Shown: positions 1-6,998 of the stretch, one piece after another
How positions within the stretch are numbered: position 1 is the stretch's first letter
Layout of the letters: every line of letters begins with the position of its first letter
Assembly (NCBI GenBank): GCA_003233535.1
Contig: QIMA01000527.1
Location: 1-7,287 of the forward strand
Length of the DNA: 7,287 bases
Origin: Rhodanobacteraceae bacterium
GTDB taxonomy: Bacteria > Pseudomonadota > Gammaproteobacteria > Xanthomonadales > SZUA-5
Direction: 5' to 3'
Program-made: the position numbers and the translations under genes
Notes under the pieces: generated by a model
What the model saw: only the letters and a program-made list of their open reading frames with translations
Databases searched by the model: none
Told to the model about the DNA's origin: nothing

Positions 1-1093
1 AGCTGTCGATCAGCAAGTTATCGGTGGCGTTGGCTATGGCCACAAACTGAGCGACGCGCGCGGCCAGCTCCGGATGCTCGGCAGATGCAAACACATCACA
101 GATGTGCACGACGAGGTTGAGGCGGACGGTGCTGCCGCTGAGATTGAAGCAGAACGGTGCGTGCTCGGCGGAGAGCAAGAACTTGAACAGCTCATTGAGT
201 CCTTTGTTGCCGGTCTGCGCTAACGGCGAGGAAAAATTCAGGTGCTCCGAACAGCAGCACCAGACTTTGACCGGCGCGCTGCCGCTGTGGAACGACCAGT
301 TTTGGCTGCCGTGCCGGGCCAGCACCGGGTCAACGTTGGCCTTGGCCAATGCGATTTCCACGAAATCGGTCAGCGGATGGGATTCGGGCTCTGCGAAGAA
401 GTCTTCGAAATCGCTATGCGCCTCCAGATCGGTACCGCAGCTTGGGCAGTAGCGCTTGGATTCGCCGATCAGCTCTTCGCACGCCGGACACTGCACGCCA
501 AAAGCGATTTGCTGGGCGCGGAAATCGGCCACGAAGCGAACCGCATCGGCGACCGGAATGCCGAAGCCCACCGAATCTGCCGAAGTCAGCTTGCAGGTGG
601 TCACGGCAATGATCTGACGCTGATCGTCGAGGATTGGACCGCCTGAGTTGCCGGGATTGATTGCTGCATCGGTCTGCACATAGTGCTGCTCATCGAGCAA
701 CTGGCGTGCATGCGAAATCACGCCCTCGGTCAGTGACAGCGGCAGCCCGACTGGGAAACCAAGAATGTGCACGGCCTGCTTAGGTTTGACCTGGCTGTCC
801 GCCGCCAGCGCGAGCACATCCTCGGTGACCGGTCGCGACAGCTCCACGATAGCCAGATCGCGATAGGGGTGGAGGCGCCGAACCGTACCAATGATCCGCG
901 TTCGGTCGCGCATTTCAACCGCGACTTGGCGGTAGGGCGCGACCACATGGCAGTTGGTCAGCAGATGGCGGTCATCAATCAGAAAGCCAGTACCGGTGCC
1001 GGCGCCGGTATAAACCTGAAACACGCCCAGCTTCTCGATGTCGTCCAAGGTGCTGCTTATCGGGCTGGATTTATGCGTCATAGCTGTACTCAT
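1..1093 (-). CDS. Trypsin-like (HtrA-type) serine protease with zinc ribbon and C-terminal YbjN/chaperone-like domain, 3' end missing
   Basis: The frame stays open from ATG 1093 to the window edge (364 codons, no stop), so the C-terminus is missing. Residues about 20-195 form a chymotrypsin-fold protease: GTGTGFLID at 32-40, His49 in TNCHVV, Asp79 in RDLAIVEL and nucleophile Ser150 in NPGNSGGPI, so all three catalytic residues are present. Next comes a zinc ribbon with Cys202, Cys205, Cys216 and Cys219 (CPAC and CPSCG). Residues about 240-364 form an alpha/beta domain resembling the YbjN or type III chaperone-like fold; this fold assignment is inferred. No signal peptide or membrane segment is visible, so a cytoplasmic protease is likely. 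The start overlaps the end of the upstream gene by 23 bases, implying translational coupling. The Shine-Dalgarno is weak (AAAGAAAG). Met5 at 1081 is an alternative start with no better ribosome site. The target is unknown. Confidence 0.88.
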   Translation of the reverse strand, partial: MSTAMTHKSSPISSTLDDIEKLGVFQVYTGAGTGTGFLIDDRHLLTNCHVVAPYRQVAVEMRDRTRIIGTVRRLHPYRDLAIVELSRPVTEDVLALAADSQVKPKQAVHILGFPVGLPLSLTEGVISHARQLLDEQHYVQTDAAINPGNSGGPILDDQRQIIAVTTCKLTSADSVGFGIPVADAVRFVADFRAQQIAFGVQCPACEELIGESKRYCPSCGTDLEAHSDFEDFFAEPESHPLTDFVEIALAKANVDPVLARHGSQNWSFHSGSAPVKVWCCCSEHLNFSSPLAQTGNKGLNELFKFLLSAEHAPFCFNLSGSTVRLNLVVHICDVFASAEHPELAARVAQFVAIANATDNLLIDS

Positions 1094-2243
1094 CAGTGCT
1101 TTCTTTGAGCTCAGTTTCGGCGTGATTGCCGTGCGCTCGAACCGTGCTGTTGGCGTGATTCCAGAGCAAATCGGCGACTTCACGCCAGGGTTTGTTGGAA
1201 ACCAAATCCAGTCCAGCGCGCAACGCGGACTCGATCTCGGCGGGCCAGGAGTGGTAGGCGAGCAGGTAGACGTAGTCAGAGATCAGCTCTAGCGCCGCTT
1301 CCAGCGAGCGGCCACTGGAGCGCAGTTCGCCGGTGCCTTGCATGCGCGTCCCGGCGAGCAGCGAGCTGAGCAATGCTGCCGTGCCTTCCTGTAGCGGATT
1401 GATCGCGTAGCTGGCATGGCCGAGGCAGTCGCGCAGCTGTGCTTGGCTGACTTTACCCATCTCCTTGATGCACTTGGCCAACGAACTATCGCGCTTAGTC
1501 GGGTGTTCTTCGCTGTCGGTAAAGGTCTCAGCCGTCTCGTTCAAATCCGCTCGGACTGGGCCAGACAGGGGCAGGGCGTAGCGAATGTGGTTGGCCGCTA
1601 AGCTGCCCAGCGTGTCCAAAAAGCGCACCGATCGGCGTCGGCGCGACTCCAGCAGCAGCTCGTTCATGGCTGACCAATGGTTCGACCAGATCTGCCAAGC
1701 GCGCTCGAACTCCTGCTCGCTTAGCGCTGCCACCTGTTCACGATCCGGCGTGTCTACGGCGAATCGCTCGATCATCCAGGCATCGTTGGCGTCGGCTTCC
1801 ATAGGCATCCGCTGCAGCACTTCGATGAGTTTCAGCGGATGCAGCAGTGACAGCTGGTCGCGGAACTCCAGGCTCAGCGTGTCGCCGCGTAAACGCGGCT
1901 GAAACAGCTGGCCGGTGGCGCTCAGTCTGGACAGGTAGTAACGCAATGCGGCGGTTGCCTGCGAATCTTCCCGCAGCTGCGCGAGCACCGTGCTCAGCAC
2001 CAGCGAACCAGAATCGGTATGCACATGAATTCGCGCAGATCCGTGCACAACCTGCAGCGCTTCGTTGCTGAGATCGGGAATCTGCTCGCCTGGGAGCATA
2101 TATGCCAGGGTCAAACGGATCGCTTCGGGATACTGCTGTGCTTCATAGGCGCTGATCGCTCGATCACGTAAATCGTAATCAAGCGGGGCGACCGGCGTCC
2201 GATGACGTATCGGGGCCGGACAAGATAGGACGGCGATCGACAT
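1071..2243 (-). CDS. Uncharacterised 390-residue protein with YbjN/chaperone-like domain, partner of the downstream protease
   Basis: I do not recognise a named family. The ATG at 2243 gives 390 residues; a TTG at 2315 would add 24 residues of low-complexity, arginine- and proline-rich sequence and looks less natural. Neither has a clear Shine-Dalgarno. Residues 25-50 are a TPR-like helical hairpin (AISAYEAQQYPEAIRL). Residues about 67-161 alternate strands and helices and align by eye with the C-terminal domain of the neighbouring protease: HGS opening, L-x3-YL helix, F-x3-L-x-G-x2-L-x-L strand pair, and a closing D/N-x3-I segment. Residues 175-225 are helical and arginine-rich (ESRRRRSVRF at 199-208). 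Residues 290-365 are a helical C-terminal region. No signal peptide or membrane helix is visible. The 23-base overlap with the protease gene argues for one operon and a joint job, such as regulating or presenting substrate to the protease; that role is inference. Confidence 0.8.
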   Translation of the reverse strand: MSIAVLSCPAPIRHRTPVAPLDYDLRDRAISAYEAQQYPEAIRLTLAYMLPGEQIPDLSNEALQVVHGSARIHVHTDSGSLVLSTVLAQLREDSQATAALRYYLSRLSATGQLFQPRLRGDTLSLEFRDQLSLLHPLKLIEVLQRMPMEADANDAWMIERFAVDTPDREQVAALSEQEFERAWQIWSNHWSAMNELLLESRRRRSVRFLDTLGSLAANHIRYALPLSGPVRADLNETAETFTDSEEHPTKRDSSLAKCIKEMGKVSQAQLRDCLGHASYAINPLQEGTAALLSSLLAGTRMQGTGELRSSGRSLEAALELISDYVYLLAYHSWPAEIESALRAGLDLVSNKPWREVADLLWNHANSTVRAHGNHAETELKESTDEYSYDA

Positions 2244-2567
2244 GAGAGCTCGTGGGAAAAAGCGCGGAGGGTAGTAGTGGGGGCGCTGACGCCAGTTCAA
2301 AGGGTCTCTGAGCAAAAACGCTGTCGTTGAAATAGATCAACGACTTTCGCATCATTGCGTTCCAACGTAAATCGGTGCTGCTGTGTTTGATGCTCAACCA
2401 TTGTTCGATCCATTGCGGTCCGCGTAGCCGTTGATGATGCGCTACCAGGGGGCGTGCCAGCCTCGGAACCAAACCGTTGGACCGCTCTTCTCAGCCCTCA
2501 GCCCTCGCTACATCAGTTTGGTTCGCATCCCCTGGATTCGTTCGGCCCGCGGTCGGTGCCAAAACGG

Positions 2568-2573
2568 TACAAT
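2568..2573 (+). promoter_or_regulatory. Candidate -10 box for icmF
   Basis: TACAAT matches the sigma-70 -10 consensus at five of six positions and lies in a GGTACAATTG context, 38 bases before the icmF ATG. The region 16-18 bases upstream is GC-rich and has no recognisable -35 hexamer. If real, the promoter is weak or activator-dependent, with a short leader of about 30 bases. Confidence 0.35.
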
Positions 2574-2598
2574 TGCCGGTTCACCTATCTACAGGTCC

Positions 2599-2605
2599 GG
2601 GAGAG
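2599..2605 (+). promoter_or_regulatory. Shine-Dalgarno site that fixes the icmF start
   Basis: GGGAGAG ends six bases before ATG 2612. It is the best ribosome site in the 5' part of the open frame and supports starting there, not at the TTG at 2477. Confidence 0.7.
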
Positions 2606-2611
2606 ATCGCC

Positions 2612-5600
2612 ATGAGCACGCCTGCCACTTCGATTCCTGCAGTCAGCGCGCAGACCGATCCTACGCCGCTGCGCTTCGTTACCGCCGCGAGCTTGTTTGA
2701 CGGTCACGATGCCGCGATCAATATCATGCGCCGGCTGATTCAGTCGCAGGGCGCTGAAGTGATTCATCTGGGCCACAACCGCAGCGTCAAAGACGTGGTT
2801 GATGCGGCAATTCAAGAGGACGCCGACGGCATCGCCATCAGCTCCTATCAGGGCGGCCACATGGAGTATTTCCGCTACATGGTGGACATGCTCAAAGAGC
2901 GTGGGGCTGCTCATGTGCGCGTATTTGGCGGCGGTGGCGGAACGATCACCCCGGAAGAGATTGCCGAACTGCAGGACTACGGCGTCGAGCGCATCTATCA
3001 CCCCAATGACGGGATGAAGATGGGTTTGACGGCGATGATCGAAGACTTGGTGCAGCGCACCCAGCAACATCGGCCGATTGTGAGCGTTCCTGCCGATGAG
3101 CGCAGCGATGATCCGCGAGTTACCGGCAAAGTGCTGAGCGCGCTGGAAGACGGCAGCTTCAATGAGAGCGACTTGGCGCATCGGCGCAAGGCATGGAAGC
3201 TCGCCGGCAGCCGCGTCCCGGTTGTCGGCATTACCGGCACCGGCGGCGCCGGCAAGTCCAGCGTTACTGACGAGATACTCAACCGCTTCCTGCAGGCCTT
3301 TCCAGACAAGCGTGTCGCGGTGTTGGCGGTCGACCCCACGCGCCGCCGCACCGGTGGTGCGCTGCTCGGCGACCGGATTCGGATGAATGCACTGCGCTCT
3401 GAGCGTATCTATATGCGCTCGATGGCGACGCGCCGTCAGCATCAGGCGACCAACGCCGTGCTCAGTGACGCGATTGCCTACCTGCGCGCGCAGGGTTTCG
3501 ATTTGGTGATCGTGGAGACCGCAGGGATCGGCCAGTCCGACTCGGCCATCGTCGATATGGTCGACTTCCCGATGTACGTGATGACCAGCGACTACGGCGC
3601 GGCCAGTCAGCTGGAGAAGATCGACATGCTCGACTTCGCCGAACTAGTCGTACTTAACAAGTTCGATCGGCGCGGTGCCGAAGATGCGCTGCGCGACGTG
3701 CGCAAGCAGTGGCGGCGCAATCGCGTGGCCTTCCAGCTTAAAGATGAGGAAGTGCCGGTCTATCCAAGCATCGCCAGTCAGTTCAACGATCCGGGGCTCA
3801 CCTGGATGTTCAGTGAGCTGTGTCGCTTACTGCGCGAGAAACTCAATCTGGATGCGGAGAGCTGGACGCCGGTGCTGGACACCGAACTCAAAGAACCCCG
3901 CGCGACAGTACTGATCCCCGGTGCGCGGGTGCGCTATCTGGCCGAGATCGCTGAGCAGGGCCGTTCAGTTAACGGCGGTATCGAGCAGCAGGCGGAGATT
4001 GCCGCTCGCGCCCAGCATCACTATGAAGTGTTGCGTGACCTCGGTGATACACAGCTGCCTGCGTCGCTTGCGCGCTACGCCGACTCGGCCGTGGTTGCCG
4101 GCACCGATGGCGACAGTACTGCTGCCCTGTTGGTGCCGCTGCGTCAGCGCTACAACGATGCGGTGCGTTCGCTGAGTACCGAGAGCGTGGAGTTGCTGCA
4201 GGCTTGGCCGGAGCGGCTCAAGGGCATAACCGACAAGGAATTCGTCTACCAGGTGCGCGGTAAAGCAATTCGCGGCGACAACTATCGCGAGTCGCTCAGC
4301 CATCAGCAGATCCCGAAGATCGCCGCGCCGACGCTGAGCAGTTGGGGCGAGTTGCTGGTCTTTCTGTCCAAGGAGAATCTGCCCGGCGCCTATCCGTACA
4401 CCGCCGGCGTCTATCCCTACCGCCGCAGTGGTGAGGATCCGACCCGGATGTTTGCCGGCGAGGGCACCCCGGAGCGCACTAACCGGCGTTTCCATTATTT
4501 GAGCACGGAGAACGCCGCGGCGCGTCTATCCACCGCCTTCGACTCGGTAACGCTGTACGGTGAAGACCCGGCTCGTCGGCCCGACATCTTCGGCAAGATC
4601 GGCAATTCAGGCGTGTCGATCGCCACGCTGGATGACATGAAAAAGCTGTATTCCGGCTTCGACCTGTGCGCGCCCAGCACGTCTGTTTCGATGACCATCA
4701 ATGGACCAGCACCGATTATCCTGTCGATGTTCATGAATACGGCGATTGATCAGCAGGTCGAACTGTATCTGCGCGCCGATGACAGCCGCTGGCAGGCGGC
4801 TCAGTCGACGTTGGATGAGATCTTCGCTGACCGCCAGCGCCCGCAGTACAGCGGCAAGCTGCCCGAGCATAACGCTGGCTTGGGGCTAGCCCTGCTCGGC
4901 GTGACCGGCGACCAGATAGTGGACGCGCAGACCTATGCGCAGATCAAAGCCGACACGCTGAAGAAGGTGCGCGGCACGGTGCAAGCGGACATCCTTAAGG
5001 AAGATCAGGCGCAAAACACCTGCATTTTCAGCACCGAATTCGCGCTGCGCATGATGGGCGACATTCAGCAGTATTTTGTCGACAAGCAGGTGCGCAATTT
5101 CTATTCGGTGTCGATCTCCGGCTATCACATTGCCGAGGCCGGGGCGAACCCGATCAGCCAGCTTGCCTTCACCCTGTCGAACGGCTTCACCATCGTCGAG
5201 TACTACCTCGCTCGCGGCATGAGCATCGACGATTTCGCACCGAATCTGAGCTTCTTCTTCAGCAACGGCATGGATCCGGAGTACACCGTGATCGGCCGTG
5301 TCGCGCGGCGGATCTGGGCGCGGGCAATGCGCGAGCGCTACGGTGCCGGTCCGCGCAGTCAGATGCTCAAATACCACATCCAGACTTCTGGCCGCTCACT
5401 GCACGCGCAGGAAATTCAGTTCAACGACATTCGTACCACGCTGCAGGCGCTGTACGCGCTATTGGACAACTGCAATTCGCTGCACACCAACGCCTTCGAC
5501 GAAGCGATTACCACGCCGACCGAAGACAGCGTCCGCCGAGCGGTGGCGATTCAGTTGATCATCAACAAGGAGCTCGGCCTGAACTTCTGCGAAAACCCCT

Positions 5601-6073
5601 GGCAGGGCAGTTTCGCAGTCGATTACCTCACCGATATGGTCGAGGAGGCGGTGTACGCGGAATTTGAGGCGATCAGCGAACGCGGCGGCGTACTCGGCGC
5701 AATGGATACGATGTATCAGCGCGGCAAGATTCAAGATGAATCGATGTACTACGAGGCCAAGAAGCACGACGGCAGCTTGCCGCTGATCGGCGTCAACACC
5801 TTCTTGCCCAAAGATCACGCCGGTGAAGTGGCCACCGAGATTGAATTGATTCGCTCCACCGAGGAAGAAAAAGGCCAGCAGATCGACAACGTTGCCGGCT
5901 ACCAGCAGCAGCGAAATCGCTTCGCGGAAGACGGTTTGACGTATCTGCAGAATGCCGCGCGCGAACGGCGCAACGTGTTCGAGGCCCTAATGGAAGCGGT
6001 GAAGACCCATTCGCTAGGTCAAATCAGCCACTCGCTGTATGAGGTGGGTGGTGAATATCGGCGCAACATGTAG
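2612..6073 (+). CDS. icmF: Fused isobutyryl-CoA mutase IcmF (B12 domain, G-protein chaperone, mutase)
   Basis: IcmF uses adenosylcobalamin radical chemistry to interconvert isobutyryl-CoA and n-butyryl-CoA in the cytoplasm. Its built-in MeaB/MMAA-like GTPase guards cofactor loading. The 1153 residues run in the IcmF order. The B12 domain (about 20-150) has SLFDGHDA with His32 as the cobalt ligand, SSYQGGH at 77-83 and a GGGGG loop at 106-110. The G domain (about 200-420) has Walker A GTGGAGKS at 209-216, DPTRRR from Asp241, ETAGIGQ at 302-308 and NKFD at 349-352. After a helical linker, the mutase domain (about 570-1153) has RMFAGEG with Phe614, AQNTCIF with Gln801, SISGYHIAEAG with His839 and the typical ending YEVGGEYRRNM. 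Phe614 and Gln801 replace the Tyr and Arg of methylmalonyl-CoA mutase, which indicates isobutyryl-type substrates. The protein exceeds the roughly 1090-residue Cupriavidus enzyme mainly through extra sequence at about 716-785. ATG 2612 was chosen for its GGGAGAG site and because the first domain begins soon after it. Confidence 0.97.
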   Translation: MSTPATSIPAVSAQTDPTPLRFVTAASLFDGHDAAINIMRRLIQSQGAEVIHLGHNRSVKDVVDAAIQEDADGIAISSYQGGHMEYFRYMVDMLKERGAAHVRVFGGGGGTITPEEIAELQDYGVERIYHPNDGMKMGLTAMIEDLVQRTQQHRPIVSVPADERSDDPRVTGKVLSALEDGSFNESDLAHRRKAWKLAGSRVPVVGITGTGGAGKSSVTDEILNRFLQAFPDKRVAVLAVDPTRRRTGGALLGDRIRMNALRSERIYMRSMATRRQHQATNAVLSDAIAYLRAQGFDLVIVETAGIGQSDSAIVDMVDFPMYVMTSDYGAASQLEKIDMLDFAELVVLNKFDRRGAEDALRDVRKQWRRNRVAFQLKDEEVPVYPSIASQFNDPGLTWMFSELCRLLREKLNLDAESWTPVLDTELKEPRATVLIPGARVRYLAEIAEQGRSVNGGIEQQAEIAARAQHHYEVLRDLGDTQLPASLARYADSAVVAGTDGDSTAALLVPLRQRYNDAVRSLSTESVELLQAWPERLKGITDKEFVYQVRGKAIRGDNYRESLSHQQIPKIAAPTLSSWGELLVFLSKENLPGAYPYTAGVYPYRRSGEDPTRMFAGEGTPERTNRRFHYLSTENAAARLSTAFDSVTLYGEDPARRPDIFGKIGNSGVSIATLDDMKKLYSGFDLCAPSTSVSMTINGPAPIILSMFMNTAIDQQVELYLRADDSRWQAAQSTLDEIFADRQRPQYSGKLPEHNAGLGLALLGVTGDQIVDAQTYAQIKADTLKKVRGTVQADILKEDQAQNTCIFSTEFALRMMGDIQQYFVDKQVRNFYSVSISGYHIAEAGANPISQLAFTLSNGFTIVEYYLARGMSIDDFAPNLSFFFSNGMDPEYTVIGRVARRIWARAMRERYGAGPRSQMLKYHIQTSGRSLHAQEIQFNDIRTTLQALYALLDNCNSLHTNAFDEAITTPTEDSVRRAVAIQLIINKELGLNFCENPWQGSFAVDYLTDMVEEAVYAEFEAISERGGVLGAMDTMYQRGKIQDESMYYEAKKHDGSLPLIGVNTFLPKDHAGEVATEIELIRSTEEEKGQQIDNVAGYQQQRNRFAEDGLTYLQNAARERRNVFEALMEAVKTHSLGQISHSLYEVGGEYRRNM

Positions 6074-6100
6074 CGGTAGTTGCCGCATAAAAATCGACGC

Positions 6101-6108
6101 AAGGGTGA
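6101..6108 (+). promoter_or_regulatory. Shine-Dalgarno site of the DUF3224-like gene
   Basis: AAGGGTGA lies four bases before ATG 6113. It selects this ATG over the earlier in-frame TTG at 6080, whose extra 11 residues are basic and not family-like. Confidence 0.6.
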
Positions 6109-6112
6109 ACTA

Positions 6113-6484
6113 ATGTCAGCTAAAGGTACGTTCGAAGTAACGTTTGAAGAGCAAACCGATGAACGCTTTCCGGCAGGGCGGAGGCTGATCGACAAGAGTT
6201 ACGTGGGCGATGTGCTGGGTCGAGGCCTCGGTCAGATGATTAGCAAGCGAACCGAGGAAGGGGCAGCAGTTTATTACGCGATCGAAGAGTTTTCGGGCTC
6301 GGTGATGGGCAAGATCGGCAGCTTCACGCTGGTTCATAAGGGCCATATGAGCCACGAGTCCGCGTCACTGGATGTGGCCATACTGGAGGGCTCCGGGAGC
6401 GGTGAGCTGAGCGGTATTTCCGGTTCCATGGTCATTTCTGAGAATGCAGATGGGCATAGCTATGAGCTTAACTACGAGCTTTAG
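6113..6484 (+). CDS. DUF3224-like small beta-barrel protein
   Basis: The 123-residue product matches, from memory, the DUF3224 pattern of small soluble proteins predicted to adopt an allene oxide cyclase-like barrel. It opens with KGTFEVTFEEQ and has SYVGDVLGRGLGQM at 29-42. A G-x2-GSFTLVHKGHMS segment follows at 67-80, and the glycine-serine turn GSGSGELSGISGSM lies at 93-106. There is no signal peptide, membrane helix or cysteine. The family has no established reaction. Its ATG follows the icmF stop by 39 bases with a good ribosome site and no convincing terminator between, so co-transcription with icmF is likely. A link to acyl-CoA metabolism is not shown by the sequence. The frame is intact and of normal family length. 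Confidence 0.78.
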   Translation: MSAKGTFEVTFEEQTDERFPAGRRLIDKSYVGDVLGRGLGQMISKRTEEGAAVYYAIEEFSGSVMGKIGSFTLVHKGHMSHESASLDVAILEGSGSGELSGISGSMVISENADGHSYELNYEL

Positions 6485-6500
6485 CCGACAACGCAGACAG

Positions 6501-6517
6501 CGCCTACCGAGGTGGCG
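6501..6517 (+). other. Bulged hairpin after the DUF3224-like gene
   Basis: CGCC (6501-6504) pairs with GGCG (6514-6517). After a one-base T bulge, ACC (6506-6508) pairs with GGT (6511-6513) around a GA loop. It starts 17 bases after the stop codon but has no T tract, so it is at most an RNA 3' stabiliser, not an intrinsic terminator. Confidence 0.3.
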
Positions 6518-6655
6518 TGCTTGTAGCGACTTCTGGGGCTAGTGTGGTGTTCGGCGCTGTATGGAACTAAAGCGAGGTTCGGTACGACGCCTGCCGGAGC
6601 CATTCGTCAGTGTGTCAGTTCAGATGTTTCGCGTTCCTTCGCCATTTGCTCTGGT

Positions 6656-6707
6656 GTAGGAGCGTGCTTGCACGCGATGCGGCGCCTAAGCGCCGCTTTT
6701 ACGCTCC
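6656..6707 (+). repeat. REP-like composite palindrome headed by GTAG
   Basis: The element starts with GTAG (6656-6659), then a tight inverted repeat GCGTGC-TT-GCACGC (6662-6675). This layout is typical of the REP repeats of Pseudomonas- and Xanthomonas-like genomes (TGTAGGAGCG type). A second hairpin follows at 6679-6696. The outer arms GGAGCGT (6659-6665) and ACGCTCC (6701-6707) are exact reverse complements, so the entire stretch can fold as one nested structure or as two successive hairpins. Such repeats are usually spread by RAYT transposases; none lies in this window. Confidence 0.6.
6679..6700 (+). terminator. Rho-independent terminator
   Basis: GCGGCGC (6679-6685) and GCGCCGC (6690-6696) form a perfect seven-base-pair GC stem around a CTAA loop, followed directly by TTTT (6697-6700). 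It faces the plus strand about 195 bases after the DUF3224-like stop and is the most likely end of the icmF transcript. The T tract is short, so termination may be partial. Confidence 0.65.
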
Positions 6708-6858
6708 CCGTTAGAACAGAGTGTCTACACAGAGCCAAGCGCGTAGCCGAAGAAACCTTCCGAGCGAAGATCCAATTCACCCATTGTTAAGTGCCATCAA
6801 GAACGAAATACTGCACTAGTGACGGCTAAGCAAGTGGCGTTCTAGCCCTAAAAGCGTA

Positions 6859-6889
6859 TTGACCGGCAGCTCTGGCGAACTCGTACGAT
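6859..6889 (+). promoter_or_regulatory. Weak candidate promoter for the DUF998-like gene
   Basis: TTGACC (6859-6864) resembles a -35 box, and TACGAT (6884-6889) could serve as a poor -10 box. The 19-base spacing is longer than ideal. The -10 candidate touches the first arm of the palindrome at 6887-6912, so any transcript would begin in or next to that hairpin. Confidence 0.2.
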
Positions 6890-6912
6890 GGGCAAAGCGG
6901 AGCGTGCCCATC
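6887..6912. repeat. Palindrome with GATGGGCA/TGCCCATC arms
   Basis: Eight-base perfect arms (6887-6894 and 6905-6912) flank a ten-base loop, AAGCGGAGCG. The arm-loop-arm pattern resembles a short palindrome seen repeatedly between genes in many gammaproteobacterial genomes (GATGGGCAAAGCG type), as I recall it. TTCTTCC follows the second arm, too weak for a confident terminator call. Confidence 0.45.
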
Positions 6913-6992
6913 TTCTTCCAGCGCTGGCCTAGTCGTGACAAGTCCGTCGGTTCCAGGCTTGGGTGTTTTTCTCGGCTTAGCGCTCGCGCCAC

Positions 6993-6998
6993 AGGAGA
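6993..6998 (+). promoter_or_regulatory. Shine-Dalgarno site of the DUF998-like gene
   Basis: AGGAGA lies ten bases before ATG 7009, slightly far but within range. It supports that start; the nearer TTG at 7001 is in another frame. Confidence 0.6.

Larger units (their letters stand above)
2244..2611. other. Divergent intergenic region between the protease operon and icmF
   Basis: This 368-base stretch separates two divergently oriented transcription units. Open frames in it do not look coding: their translations lack recognisable domains and they collide with the start of the minus-strand gene. It should hold the promoters of both units. On the plus strand the only convincing element is a TACAAT box 39 bases before the icmF start. 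On the minus strand I found no good -35/-10 pair. The heptamer TCAGCCC occurs twice in tandem near 2490-2504. I see no riboswitch-like B12 box, although cobalamin control might be expected for a B12 enzyme. Confidence 0.6.

Noticed and set aside
2348..2441. Inverted repeat CGCATCAT (2348-2355) and ATGATGCG (2434-2441)
   Set aside because: Eight-base arms separated by nearly 80 bases are expected by chance and coincide with no other signal.
2179..2472. Minus-strand 97-codon open frame upstream of and overlapping the 390-residue gene
   Set aside because: It has no recognisable domain, its end becomes low-complexity where it overlaps the real gene in another frame, and it has no supported start site.
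2477..2611. 45-codon N-terminal extension of icmF from the TTG at 2477
   Set aside because: The extension does not resemble the IcmF N-terminus, it would include the TACAAT promoter candidate, and a good Shine-Dalgarno precedes ATG 2612.
2585..3442. 285-codon minus-strand open frame opposite icmF
   Set aside because: It is a mirror of the icmF codon pattern; the plus-strand frame has clear B12 and G-domain motifs, while this one has none.
6072..6096. Possible terminator GCGG...CCGC between icmF and the next gene
   Set aside because: The stem is only four to five pairs and is followed by ATAAAAATC, not a T tract, so termination there is unlikely.
6542..6790. 82-codon plus-strand open frame
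   Set aside because: It reads straight through the REP-like element and terminator, has no ribosome site, and its translation shows no family features.
6708..6790. Integron-like attC site suggested by GTTAG and GTTAAGT
   Set aside because: No RYYYAAC partner or imperfect palindrome of attC size pairs with these short motifs, and no cassette gene lies between them.
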